Shown: positions 25,454 through 34,479, numbered from the stretch's first letter. The stretch is DNA of 64,000 nt from DASRFA01 sp035651755 (GCA_035651755.1 DASRFA010000027.1:261747-325746), one strand, 5' to 3'. Notes: generated by a model not told the origin, from the sequence alone. A program made the numbers and translations.

Positions 25454-27967
25454 CGAGAAGCGATAGAAGCGGTTGATCTCGCCGATCTGCTCGCGGATCT
25501 GACGTTCGCGCTCCCGCTTCACCTCGGACGTGACCGGGCGCGCGTCGGCCGAGTTCCCGTCGAGCGCGAAGACGTAGTCCTTGTAATTGACGCCGTCGGC
25601 CACGTACAGCGAGCGCCCGTTGTCCGACAGGATCGCGTACACCGGGCCGTAGCTCGACGCGAGAAGCGTCTCGTCGCGCCCGCGCTCGCTCGGCGCGTCT
25701 CCCTTCTCGGTGAAGAGCGGCCGGCCGAAGATCGCCTCCGTTCGGACGGGTCGATGCCCGAGGAGGTAGTACAGGGTCGGCGTGATGTCGGTCAGGAATG
25801 CGACCTCGCCCCGGTCGTGGACGAGGTTCGCCCGCATCGCCGGGGGCAGGTGCACGATCAACGGGATGCGCACGATCTCGGGGAACATCGTGTAGGCGTG
25901 CCCCCAGCGCCCCTCTTCGCCGAGGGAGTCGCCGTGATCCGCGGTCAGGATGACGATGCTGTCGTCGTAGGTCTTCTCGGCCTTCAGCATCGCGATGAAC
26001 TCGCCGAAGCAGCGGTCGATCCGCTTCAACCTCGACGCGTAGGGCGCGTAGAAGCCCGGATAGCTCTCGCCGTCGACGACGGTCGTGCTCTGGCGCGTGA
26101 TCTGCGCGACGTGGAGGTTCTGCGGCTGCGTGTACGCGAACACCGGTCGCGAGCGATCGCGCCGATCGCGCAGCTTCCCGCTCAGGTCTTCGAGCGAGTG
26201 GCAGAGGTCGTAGTCCTTGTTGAGGACCCCCTGGTCGAGCTCGACGATCGACGGATCCGGTCGGACGACCGTCGACAGGATCGTGTCGACGCTGACGTAG
26301 CTCTGGTAGCGGTCGGTCTCGAGCAGCTTCTGGAGCGCGTTCATCGGATGGAACGGCTCGATGTACTGCTTGTGCAGCATCATGCCGCCGACCCAGATCG
26401 ACGGCTCCGAGAGGCCGGTCGCGCCGTAGCGGGTGAAGGCGCTCTCCATGACGACGCTCTCGCGCGCGAACGCGTCGATCGACGGCGTGAAGCGGACGGC
26501 CGCGTTGTACGGGCCGAGATAGTCGCGGCGAAGGCTGTCGATCACGAAGATGAAGACGTTCGGCTTCGGCCCGGGCGTCGGCTTCAGGTCGTCGACGAGA
26601 TTCACGTCGACGGGATCGACCTTGGTCGCGCGCGAGATGTTCGTGTTCTCCTGGAGGAAGCGATAGAAGGCGCTGCCGCTCGCCGCGTCCGCGATCCGCG
26701 GTGCGAGCGCATCGTACAGGACCTTGAACGACGCGTCGTAGCCCGAGTGCCGCGCGAGCACGGGTGCGGCGTCCGCCGCATCCGCCCCGAGCCACGCCGA
26801 CACCTTCCGGGAGTGGGTCTCGAGCGCGCGGAAGGCGACGAGCGCCAAGACCGCGGTCACCAGCACCCCGGCGGCCCAGCCCGGCCGACCGGCGGAGCGC
26901 GTGGCGGCGGTGTAGAGGAGCGCGAACGCGAGGCACCACACGACGCCGACGGACAGCTTCTGCACGAGGTAGTTCCAGTCGTAGACCGCGACGTTGGTTG
27001 CGATCGCGAAGGCCGCACCGCCGACCAGCAGGAGCGCGCCGCCGCGCGCGAGCGCGGGCGACGACGGGGCGAGCGTCAGCGGGGACAGGACCGCCGCGAG
27101 GCCGTCCCGGATCGCCTCGTCGCGACGCGCGAACCCGTCCAGCGCCGCGCCCACCAGGACCGCGACGATCGCGAGCGCGAAGAGGGCGGCCCACAGATCG
27201 GCGAGGGGGCCGGTCAGGGAGAGCGCGGCGAGCACGACCTCGCGCACGCCGACGAACACGACGCCACCGGCGACCAGCGCGGAGAGCGCGAGCTCCGCGC
27301 GCGCCGGCGTGCGGGCGAGGCGCGCCGACGAGATGACCAGGACGAACGTCGCGGAGAGCGCGAGGAAGAGGACGAGATGCGAGAGCACGCTCCAGGCGAG
27401 GACGACGGCATCGTCGCGGACACCCGCGGACGCGTCTCCCTGCGCATGCGAGCGCGCGAGCGCGATCGCGAAGTAGAGGAGCGAGACGAAGAGCGCGGTC
27501 CGGAGCGCCGCGAGAAAGACCGTCCACTCGCGGCCCGGCTCCGGCTCGTCGAAGCGCAGCCGGCCGCGGCAACCTGCGACGTCGACCGCCCCGAGCCAGA
27601 CGAGCTGCGCGAGAAAGACCACGCTCCAGACGAAGCTCGTCGCGTCGTTCTCGAGCGAGCGGATCACCGGGTGGACGAGCAGGAACGCGGCGAGCGCGGC
27701 CTGCGTCGCGACGAAAGATCGCGCCACCCAGCGCGATCCGGGGCCGACGAGCGCTTGCCGTAGCGTGAACGCGAGCGCCGCCGTCGCCGCGGCGTAGATC
27801 CAGGAATGCAGCTTCGCGAAGGCCGTCACCCAGCCGATCAACCCGAACTTGATCACCTGCTCGTAGGTGAACGGGACGTAAGCGACCAGGCAGTAGACGG
27901 ACGTCAAGACCAGGACCCCGACGCCGCCGAGGCGAAGCAGGCGTTCGACGATGCGCCGCGCATCCAT
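25436..27967 (-). CDS. Polytopic membrane sulfatase-fold transferase
   Basis: 843 residues with a perfect AGGAGGT before the ATG. Residues ~15-410 hold about 10-11 transmembrane helices. From ~465 the alkaline-phosphatase/sulfatase fold begins (KPNVFIFVIDSLRRDYLG). LSEPSIWVGG (~519) occupies the nucleophile site with Ser in place of Cys. ILTADHGDSLGEEGRWGHAY (~672) is the second metal cluster. The layout is that of LtaS/EptA-type enzymes that transfer phosphoglycerol or phosphoethanolamine to envelope glycans, although here the helices number more. As the last gene of the glycosyltransferase operon it is a good candidate to decorate the exported polymer (inference). Confidence 0.75.
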   Translation of the reverse strand: MDARRIVERLLRLGGVGVLVLTSVYCLVAYVPFTYEQVIKFGLIGWVTAFAKLHSWIYAAATAALAFTLRQALVGPGSRWVARSFVATQAALAAFLLVHPVIRSLENDATSFVWSVVFLAQLVWLGAVDVAGCRGRLRFDEPEPGREWTVFLAALRTALFVSLLYFAIALARSHAQGDASAGVRDDAVVLAWSVLSHLVLFLALSATFVLVISSARLARTPARAELALSALVAGGVVFVGVREVVLAALSLTGPLADLWAALFALAIVAVLVGAALDGFARRDEAIRDGLAAVLSPLTLAPSSPALARGGALLLVGGAAFAIATNVAVYDWNYLVQKLSVGVVWCLAFALLYTAATRSAGRPGWAAGVLVTAVLALVAFRALETHSRKVSAWLGADAADAAPVLARHSGYDASFKVLYDALAPRIADAASGSAFYRFLQENTNISRATKVDPVDVNLVDDLKPTPGPKPNVFIFVIDSLRRDYLGPYNAAVRFTPSIDAFARESVVMESAFTRYGATGLSEPSIWVGGMMLHKQYIEPFHPMNALQKLLETDRYQSYVSVDTILSTVVRPDPSIVELDQGVLNKDYDLCHSLEDLSGKLRDRRDRSRPVFAYTQPQNLHVAQITRQSTTVVDGESYPGFYAPYASRLKRIDRCFGEFIAMLKAEKTYDDSIVILTADHGDSLGEEGRWGHAYTMFPEIVRIPLIVHLPPAMRANLVHDRGEVAFLTDITPTLYYLLGHRPVRTEAIFGRPLFTEKGDAPSERGRDETLLASSYGPVYAILSDNGRSLYVADGVNYKDYVFALDGNSADARPVTSEVKRERERQIREQIGEINRFYRFSLPSPG

Positions 27968-27971
27968 GTGC

Positions 27972-28862
27972 CTACCTCCTCGCCAGCCGCGCGCGCCGTG
28001 CGGCGGCGTCCTCGCTGCCGGGTCGGAGCTCGAGCGCCTTGTCGTAGTAGGCCAGAGCCTCGTCGGGTCGGTTCTCGAGCTCCGCGATGCTGCCGAGGAC
28101 CACGTAGAAGTCGGGATACTCGGGGGACTTCTCGACCCCGCGCTCGAGAAGGCGCTTGGCCTCCTCGAGGCGCCCGTCGGCGCGCAGCACCAGCGCGCCG
28201 AGCAGGAGGCCGTCGGTGTTGTCGGGCCACCGCTTCTGGATCTCGGCGAGGTCCTCCCGCGCGAGCGCGAGCTTCCGCAGACGGAGATGGGCGCGCCCGA
28301 TTCCGATCCGGAGATCGGCGTAGGTCGGTGAGACGTCGAGCCCGCGGCGGTAGAGCTCTTCCGCCTCCGCGAAGCGCCCTTCGCCTTCGTAGGCCCGCGC
28401 CAGCCAGAGGAGCGAGTCGGGATCCTTCGGGTCGAACGCGAGGCAGCGCTCGAAGGCCCGCAACGACTCCGCGTCGCGTCCGGCTTCCGCGTACGCCTGG
28501 CCGATCCGCGGGCATGCTTCGATCGGAGTCGGAGACGCGAGCACGAACTTCTCCAGGTACTCGGCTTCCTTGGTCGGATCGCGCAGCTCGCGTGCGATCG
28601 CGGCGAGCTGGAGCAGGTAGACGTGGTTCTGCGGGTACGCTTCGTGGAGTCGCAGGGTGATCTCGTTCGCCCGAGCGAATTCCCGCTCGCGCAGCAGCGT
28701 GCGGCTCTCATCGAGGAGCTCGCGCGACTCCTCGACCGTCAGCGAGCCGGGCTCGGGCGCGACGGCCTCGAGCGTCACGGGATGGAGGAAGAGGCTCCAG
28801 TAGTAGAGCGCGAGCACCGCGAGCGACGCGACGATCTGCGGGATCGTGATCGGCTTCTCCAC
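27972..28862 (-). CDS. Membrane-anchored TPR protein
   Basis: 296 residues from a GTG start, preceded by GAGGTCGAC. One transmembrane helix (IVASLAVLALYYWSLFL, ~11-27), then six or so tetratricopeptide repeats filling ~50-285. Clear examples are AYAEAGRDAESLRAFERCLAFDP and AYEGEGRFAEAEELYRRGLDVSP. It is likely periplasmic and acts as a scaffold for the neighbouring glycan synthesis/export proteins. It is 7 bp from the beta-barrel gene stop and 4 bp from the transferase start, so all three are tightly coupled. Confidence 0.8.
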   Translation of the reverse strand: MEKPITIPQIVASLAVLALYYWSLFLHPVTLEAVAPEPGSLTVEESRELLDESRTLLREREFARANEITLRLHEAYPQNHVYLLQLAAIARELRDPTKEAEYLEKFVLASPTPIEACPRIGQAYAEAGRDAESLRAFERCLAFDPKDPDSLLWLARAYEGEGRFAEAEELYRRGLDVSPTYADLRIGIGRAHLRLRKLALAREDLAEIQKRWPDNTDGLLLGALVLRADGRLEEAKRLLERGVEKSPEYPDFYVVLGSIAELENRPDEALAYYDKALELRPGSEDAAARRARLARR

Positions 28863-28869
28863 GTCGACC

Positions 28870-30147
28870 TCAGAAGCGGTAGGAGAGCCCGGCGCCGAAG
28901 GTGTAGCGGCTCAGGATGTCGCCGCTCGTCTGCTCGTCGCGCGCATAGCCGAGCTCGAGCCCGAGCTCCCAGTGCGGCCCGAGCGTCTTCACCGCCTCGA
29001 ACAGAACGGTATCCGAGTCGAGCAGCTCCACCTGCCCGAGGGTGATGAGCTCGGGAGCGGTCCCATGGCCGTAGCGGAGCCCGACCCAGTCGAGTCCCTC
29101 CCCGAAGTACCGGCGGCACCCGACCTGGAACGACTCGGACGTGCCGACCGAGTCCGGGGTCAAATAGACGCGCGCCCACGGCATCCAATCGCCGACGTAC
29201 TTGGCGACGTAAGCGGTGTAGATGTCGACCGGGTCCGAGAAGCCGAGCCGGCGGTACCCCACCGAGACCTCGAAGCTCCACGGCAACGCCTGATAGATGT
29301 CGCCCGCGGCGCGATAGCTCGGGTACAGGTCGCCGTCGGGTGAGAAGCCGCCGAGCAGGAAGAGGTACGTTCCGGGGCGAATGCGGGGATAGGCCTCGAT
29401 CTCGAACTGGTCGGAATGCGTGGAGAACCGCACCGCGTGCCAATACTTGACGATCACCGCGCCGTAGCCGGTGTCGCGCTTCATGCTCAGCGTCACCTCG
29501 TTCCAGGGCTCGCGCTGCTTGTCGAAGAGATCGAGGCTGTAATAGAGCCGCGCCGTCCACAGGCGCTGGCTCTCGAGGATCGAGTCCCGGAACGCGCGGA
29601 CCTGCGCGTCGCTCGGGTCGACGCGCAGCGCGCGGTCGAGATCGGCGAGCGCGTCGCTGTTGTGCCGCAGCTCGTGCTGCGCCTTGGCGTGCAGGTAGAG
29701 CAGCGTCGGGTCGTCGGGATGGCGGAGCAGCGCGTTGCGCGAGAGCTCCTCGGCGCGGAGCGCGTTGTCGGACCAGAGCTCGACGCGGATGAGCGCCGGC
29801 AGGGCGTCGCCGTGGCCGGGATGCTCCGCGAGCACGCGCTCGAGCTCGCGGCGCGCCTCGGGATAGTCGCCTTCCCACGAGAGGACGATGCCGAGAAGGG
29901 TGCGGGCGTCGCCGTCCTCGGGATCCTTTTCGAGGCGCTCGCGGAGGAGCGCGATCGCGGCGGCGCGCTGGTCCGCGAGCGCCATCGCGCGCGCGCGTGC
30001 GACGACGTCGCCGTCGTCCACCGCGACGTCGGCCGGAGCGGCATTCGCCGCGGGCGGATCGGCCGCGTCGACCCGAGCCGCGATCAGGAGCGCGGCGGCG
30101 GCGAGCGCGGCGGCGCGCGCGGAGGCGAGGCGGAAGCGGCGGATCAT
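28870..30147 (-). CDS. TPR / YaiO-type outer-membrane beta-barrel protein
   Basis: 425 residues. Signal peptide 1-28 (ALLIAARVDAAD), TPR helices ~45-190 (LGIVLSWEGDYPEARRELERVLAEHP), then ~230 residues of alternating beta-strands ending in a terminal aromatic (TFGAGLSYRF), the outer-membrane insertion signal. The architecture matches YaiO-family proteins and resembles the periplasmic-TPR-plus-barrel PgaA that exports poly-N-acetylglucosamine. It probably forms the outer-membrane exit for the polymer made by the upstream GT2. The start overlaps the glycosyltransferase stop by 4 bp (ATGA), so the two are translationally coupled. Confidence 0.8.
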   Translation of the reverse strand: MIRRFRLASARAAALAAAALLIAARVDAADPPAANAAPADVAVDDGDVVARARAMALADQRAAAIALLRERLEKDPEDGDARTLLGIVLSWEGDYPEARRELERVLAEHPGHGDALPALIRVELWSDNALRAEELSRNALLRHPDDPTLLYLHAKAQHELRHNSDALADLDRALRVDPSDAQVRAFRDSILESQRLWTARLYYSLDLFDKQREPWNEVTLSMKRDTGYGAVIVKYWHAVRFSTHSDQFEIEAYPRIRPGTYLFLLGGFSPDGDLYPSYRAAGDIYQALPWSFEVSVGYRRLGFSDPVDIYTAYVAKYVGDWMPWARVYLTPDSVGTSESFQVGCRRYFGEGLDWVGLRYGHGTAPELITLGQVELLDSDTVLFEAVKTLGPHWELGLELGYARDEQTSGDILSRYTFGAGLSYRF

Positions 30148-31571
30148 GCCGGGCTCGCCTTTCGATCCGTCTGCTGGAACGCCTGCCGCGCGATTCGGCC
30201 CCAGTGTCCCTTGCGTCGCAGGACGCCGACGAAGGCGAGCACCCGGCGCGCGCTCAGGAGCTGGCGAAAGCCGAGGTACTCGAGCAGCGAAGCTCCGATC
30301 ATCTTGACGAGGTCGCGCGTCCGGCCGTAGCGGCGAAAGAGAAGGTCGTCGAGGATGAGCGCCGTGACCGAGAGCACCATTCCGAAGAGCACGGCGAGGA
30401 GGAGGAAGAGGGCGGCGAAGGGCCCGTTCAGGTTTCCCGTGAGGTAGAGGATGGGGAGCAGGACGTAGCCTGCGGTCTCGATCACCGGCCCGAGGGCTTC
30501 GAAGAGGACGTAGAACGGGAAGCCGATCAGACCGACCGCGCCGTAACGCGGGTTCAGCATCATCCCGCGATGCATCCACAGGCTCTCGATCAGGCCGCGC
30601 TGCCAGCGGTCGCGTTGCCGGAGGAGCGAGCGCCAGTCGGCGGGGATCTGCGTCCAGCAGACCGGATCGGGAACGAAGACGACCCGGCCGTGCTCGCGCC
30701 GGCGGCGAGTCTCGCGATGCAGGCGCACGACGAGCTCCATGTCCTCGCAGACCGTGTTGGTCTGGTAGCCGCCGACCGCGACGACGGGCGCCTTCCGGAA
30801 CAGCCCGAAGGCGCCCGAGATGATGAGCAGGCTGTTGATCTTCGCGAGAGCGGTCCGGCCCGCGAGAAAGCCGCGCACGTACTCGAGCGACTGGCAGAGG
30901 AGCATCGGCGTCCCGGGCGCGCGCACCTCGACGACGTGGCCCTCCTCGACGACCGACCCGTTCAGCACCCGCACGATGCCGCCCGATGCGATGATGCGGT
31001 CGTCTTCGGCGAACGAGCGCGCGACCCGGAGGAGCGCATCCGACTCGAGGAGCGAGTCGGCGTCGATCGAGCAGAACAGCGGATACGTCGACGCGTTGAT
31101 CCCGGCGTTCAACGCGTCGCTCTTCCCGCCGTTCTCCTTGTCGATGACGATCAGGTTCGGGTGGTCGAGCGAGCGGTAGAGCGCGCGCACCGGCTTGGTC
31201 GCGATCGAGACCCGCGTCGCCGGCGGCATCTCGACGAGCTCGAACGCGCGCTTCAACACGTCCATCGTGTCGTCGCTCGACCCGTCGTTGATCACGATGA
31301 CCTCGAACTCGGGATAGGTCGCGGTGAGGAGACACTGGACGTTCGCGACGACGGTCTCGCGCTCGTTGTGCGCGGGAACGAGGATGGAGACCGGGAGGTA
31401 CGACGAGTCGGAGAGGAGCGCGCGCAGGTCGCCCCGCCAGACCCGGTGGCGGTAGCGGCGCAGGTCGTAGAAGGACACGACCGTGAAGGCGAGATACGTC
31501 GCGTTCAGGACGAAGAAGTACGCGAGGACGATGTGCTCCACCGCGAAGAGGACGTGTTGCGCCGTCAGCAC
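30144..31571 (-). CDS. Processive family-2 glycosyltransferase with membrane helices
   Basis: 475 residues from a GTG that overlaps the HEAT gene stop (GTGCTGA). GT2 motifs: SILVPAHNERETV (~67), VIVINDGSSDDT (~97), SIDADSLLESDALL (DxD, ~158), NTVCEDMELVVRL (the TED-like acid-base site) and RQRDRWQRGLIESL (QxxRW). The QxxRW motif marks processive polymer synthases such as PgaC/IcaA, BcsA and NfrB. One N-terminal helix and about four C-terminal helices are present. The sugar donor cannot be read from the sequence. The operon (exporter, TPR, transferase) argues for a secreted polysaccharide synthase. Confidence 0.9.
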   Translation of the reverse strand: MLTAQHVLFAVEHIVLAYFFVLNATYLAFTVVSFYDLRRYRHRVWRGDLRALLSDSSYLPVSILVPAHNERETVVANVQCLLTATYPEFEVIVINDGSSDDTMDVLKRAFELVEMPPATRVSIATKPVRALYRSLDHPNLIVIDKENGGKSDALNAGINASTYPLFCSIDADSLLESDALLRVARSFAEDDRIIASGGIVRVLNGSVVEEGHVVEVRAPGTPMLLCQSLEYVRGFLAGRTALAKINSLLIISGAFGLFRKAPVVAVGGYQTNTVCEDMELVVRLHRETRRRREHGRVVFVPDPVCWTQIPADWRSLLRQRDRWQRGLIESLWMHRGMMLNPRYGAVGLIGFPFYVLFEALGPVIETAGYVLLPILYLTGNLNGPFAALFLLLAVLFGMVLSVTALILDDLLFRRYGRTRDLVKMIGASLLEYLGFRQLLSARRVLAFVGVLRRKGHWGRIARQAFQQTDRKASPA

Positions 31572-32683
31572 GTCGCCGCCCCCTCGCCGGGTCGCTCCGC
31601 CGTCTCGGCGCGCCGGTGGACGGTCGTGACGCGGACGGTCGCGAGAGCCGCGAGCGCCGCGTCTCGCGCGTAGGCGTCGTCGCCGTCGATCGCGCGCCGC
31701 AGGATCTCGAAGCCGGGCTCCGCCTCGCGCGACAGCGTGCGGGCCGCGTTCGAGCGCACCCACCAGCTCTCGTCGTTCAGGGACCTCCCGAGCGCGTCGA
31801 GGACGTCCGCCGTCTTGGGCAGGTTCTCGAGGCCGCGCGCGGCGGCGGCGCGCACGAACCACTCGGGATCGTCGAGCAAGCGGACGAGGCTCGGCGCGCT
31901 CTCGTGGTCGCGCAGCTTGCCGAGAAAGCGGGCCGCGGACGCGCGCAGCTCGGAATCCTCCGCCGCCAGCCGCGCCCGAGCCTCCGGGATGGCGGCCTCG
32001 GCTCGCGCGTGTCCCAGCGCCTCGAGCGCGAGCTTTTCCTCGCTGGCGCCGAGCGTCGTCTCTCGCAGGAGCTCGCACAGCTGATCGGGTGCGACGAGCG
32101 CGAATCGGGCATAGAACGACCGCCGCCAGCCGAGGTTCGTGGCCGGCTCGGCGAGATACGACTCGAGGGCGGCGCGGATCGACTCCCGCCGGCGGTCCGC
32201 CAGGAGACCGTCGCGTGCGGCGCGCCGCACCTCCCACTCGCGGTCGCCGAGCGCCTCGGCGAGCGCGTCGCGCGCGCCGTCGCCGCCGCACTCGCCGAGG
32301 TGGCGGACGGCGGTCCTGCGCCGCGTCGCGCTCCGCGAGCGAGCGCGCCTGCGCAGGCGATCGATCTCCCCCATCGAGTCGAGGGCGGCGGTGATCCCGT
32401 CGGCGCGCTCGCCTGCGATGTCGATCCTCGCGCGCCGGAGCACCTCGGCCACGGGGCCGCGGCCGAAGCGGCGCACGGCTTCCGCCGTCACCGCGCACAG
32501 GTCGTCGCCGGAGATGATCGGTCCGACCAGCAGGACGAGGGCTTCGTCGGTGCGCCGTGCGCGGCGCCTGTGGAGGGCCTCACTCACCGCATGATGGATG
32601 ACGAGGGCGATGCACGAGACGAGCGCGAGCAGGCCGAGCGCCAGCGTTCCGATCGCGAGGTGCGTGATCGCGCTCGAGCTCAC
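31565..32683 (-). CDS. Membrane-anchored HEAT-repeat protein
   Basis: 372 residues. An N-terminal transmembrane helix (THLAIGTLALGLLALVSCIALVI) is followed by a ~60-residue linker and then HEAT-type helical repeats (VRRAARDGLLADRRRESIRA; FVRAAAARGLENLPKTADV; WVRSNAARTLSREAEPG). HEAT repeats of this PBS-lyase/EZ type bind proteins. The gene is fused translationally to the glycosyltransferase start, so it probably docks to the synthase or the response regulator at the inner membrane. There is no enzymatic motif. The downstream end (TVHRRAETAERPGEG) is disordered. Confidence 0.8.
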   Translation of the reverse strand: MSSSAITHLAIGTLALGLLALVSCIALVIHHAVSEALHRRRARRTDEALVLLVGPIISGDDLCAVTAEAVRRFGRGPVAEVLRRARIDIAGERADGITAALDSMGEIDRLRRRARSRSATRRRTAVRHLGECGGDGARDALAEALGDREWEVRRAARDGLLADRRRESIRAALESYLAEPATNLGWRRSFYARFALVAPDQLCELLRETTLGASEEKLALEALGHARAEAAIPEARARLAAEDSELRASAARFLGKLRDHESAPSLVRLLDDPEWFVRAAAARGLENLPKTADVLDALGRSLNDESWWVRSNAARTLSREAEPGFEILRRAIDGDDAYARDAALAALATVRVTTVHRRAETAERPGEGAATC

Positions 32684-32701
32684 CGTCGGCGGTTCCCGCG
32701 A

Positions 32702-33133
32702 TCATCGCCGGTCGCTGCCGGAGACGAGTCGGCGCACGCGCTCGATGAGCTCCTTCGGCGCGAACGGCTTGATGAGGTAGTCGTCGGCTCCGTCCCTGCG
32801 CGCGCGCTCCGCGAAGTCGGCCTGGGCGTGGGCGGTCAGGACGAGGATGCGCAGGCGGGCGCGCTCGAGGTTGCGCCGGACGATGCGCAAGACCTCGAGG
32901 CCGTCGCGCCTCGGCATGTTGATGTCGAGGACGAGGACGCGGGGATTGTGCCGGTCGAGCTCTTCGAGCGCCGCATCGCCGTTGCTGGCGCGGACGACGT
33001 CGAAGCCCGCGCGGCGCAGCGACTCGGCCGCGAGGTGCGCTGTGAAGTTGTCGTCCTCCGCGAGCACGATCGGCGGCTCGCCGCCGGCATCATCCGGCCG
33101 CGGACGTTCCTCGGTCGATCGCGTGCCCCCCAC
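32702..33133 (-). CDS. Single-domain response regulator
   Basis: 143 residues as annotated. Receiver residues are all present: acidic pair IVLAEDDNF, phosphoacceptor Asp in LVLDINMPRRDG, Thr in LVLTAHA and Lys in YLIKPFAPKEL. There is no output domain, so it acts by protein contact rather than DNA binding. The start is uncertain: the GTG used here overlaps a strong AGGAGG too closely, and the true start may be an internal GTG near the acidic pair. It heads the operon of HEAT protein, glycosyltransferase and exporter, with 18 bp to the HEAT start. No histidine kinase is in this operon. Confidence 0.85.
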   Translation of the reverse strand: MGGTRSTEERPRPDDAGGEPPIVLAEDDNFTAHLAAESLRRAGFDVVRASNGDAALEELDRHNPRVLVLDINMPRRDGLEVLRIVRRNLERARLRILVLTAHAQADFAERARRDGADDYLIKPFAPKELIERVRRLVSGSDRR

Positions 33134-33279
33134 CTCCTAGTGGTCGGCATCTCCGGGCGTGTTCGTTAGCGGCTGCTCTGGGTCGATCGGGAACGGGCCG
33201 GCAGCGCGAACGTGCTATGGCGTGCGCTGGCGCGATCGCGAGCGCTCCGCGGGTCGTCGAGACGCGCGCCGAGTCGCGA

Positions 33280-34347
33280 TCACGCCCGGACGATCATCGA
33301 CCGTGCGCGCGTGAAGAGCCCGAGCGTGATCGCGTGCAGCAGGTCCCCGGTCGCTTTCGGAGCCTTGCCTGCGCAGGCGCGCGCGTGCGTGCCCTCGAGC
33401 ACGATGCCGAGCTTGAAGCAGGCGAGCACCGTGTACCAATCGATCGCGGAGAGGTCGCGATCGCTCCGCTCGGCGTAGCGCGCGACCACCTCGCGCGCGG
33501 TCGGAAGCCCGCCCGCCGATGCGAACGCCGCCGCCGGGCCGACGACCGGGTGCTCCGGGTCGGGCCAGGTCGCGAGCAGCCAGCCGACGTCGAGCAGCGG
33601 GTCGCCGATCGTCGACATCTCCCAGTCGACGATCGCGACCAGGCGCGGCGAGTCGTACGCGTACATGACGTTCGCGAAGTGGTAGTCGCCGTGGAGGATG
33701 CCGGGCTTCCACGCGGTCGGGCGATTCGCGTCGAGCCAGCGCGCGACCTCGTCGAGCTCGGGGATGTCCGGGCCGGGATAGCCCTCGAGACGACCGTACG
33801 ATTCGAGCTCGGAGAGCCAGCGTGGCACCTGGCGCTCGAGGAAGCCCTCCGGCTTGCCGAAGTCGGAAAGCCCGACGGCGACGTGGTCCACGCGGTGGAG
33901 CGCCGCGATCGCGTCCGCCGCCTCGAGGCCCATCGCGCGGCGGATCGCGGCGTCGCCGGCGTGGAGGGGCGGCAGGCCGGTCGTCGGGTTGAAGCCGGCG
34001 ACCGGCTGCATCAGGTAGAAGACCGCGCCGCCCATGACCGTCTCGTCGTGGCAGCCGGCGATGAACCCGGGATGCGGCACGTCGCTGCCGGCGAGCGCGG
34101 ACAGGACGCGCGCCTCGCGTCGCAGGGCGTCGTTGCTCTTCGGGCGGAGGTGTCGCGGCGGACGGCGGAGCACGTACTCGCGTCCGCCGCGCGCGAACTG
34201 GACGAGCACGTTCTGCGTGCCGCCGGCGAGCGTGCGGACGCCCTCGAAGTCGCCGCGCGGGAGCCCCTGCGCGTCCATCCACGCGCCGAGGACGGCGAAG
34301 TTCAGCAGCGCGGGATCGATCGATTCCCCCGAAACGCGGTCGCCCAT
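33280..34347 (-). CDS. LvaA/ACAD10-type phosphotransferase (APH fold)
   Basis: 355 residues, aminoglycoside-phosphotransferase/choline-kinase fold. N-lobe TLAGGTQNVLVQF and YVLRRPP (Lys position replaced in the usual manner by the RR segment). Catalytic loop ILHGDYHFANVMY (~218) and metal motif AIVDWEMSTIGDPLLDVGW (~237). This subgroup is that of the ACAD10/11 kinase domain and LvaA, which phosphorylate 4-hydroxyacyl-CoA so that an ACAD partner can eliminate phosphate. The partner candidate is the ACAD11-like gene 11 kb to the left. It is divergent from another acyl-CoA dehydrogenase gene. Confidence 0.8.
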   Translation of the reverse strand: MGDRVSGESIDPALLNFAVLGAWMDAQGLPRGDFEGVRTLAGGTQNVLVQFARGGREYVLRRPPRHLRPKSNDALRREARVLSALAGSDVPHPGFIAGCHDETVMGGAVFYLMQPVAGFNPTTGLPPLHAGDAAIRRAMGLEAADAIAALHRVDHVAVGLSDFGKPEGFLERQVPRWLSELESYGRLEGYPGPDIPELDEVARWLDANRPTAWKPGILHGDYHFANVMYAYDSPRLVAIVDWEMSTIGDPLLDVGWLLATWPDPEHPVVGPAAAFASAGGLPTAREVVARYAERSDRDLSAIDWYTVLACFKLGIVLEGTHARACAGKAPKATGDLLHAITLGLFTRARSMIVRA

Positions 34348-34420
34348 CGCGGGCAGCTATAGCGCAACCGAGCGCGCGCGCCGCGCTTTCCGTCACGCGG
34401 CGGGTGCGCTAGCCTCGCGG

Positions 34421-34434
34421 CGAACAGTCGTTCG
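34421..34434. promoter_or_regulatory. Palindrome upstream of the acyl-CoA dehydrogenase operon
   Basis: CGAAC (34421-34425), a 4-bp spacer and GTTCG (34430-34434) form a short inverted repeat in the 132-bp divergent promoter region, 46 bp before the ATG at 34480. It could bind a TetR-type acyl-CoA-responsive regulator, but none is encoded nearby. Confidence 0.3.
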
Positions 34435-34479
34435 TTTCGTCTTCGCCGCGGCCGGCGCGGCCTTCCCTCAGAGGGACCG

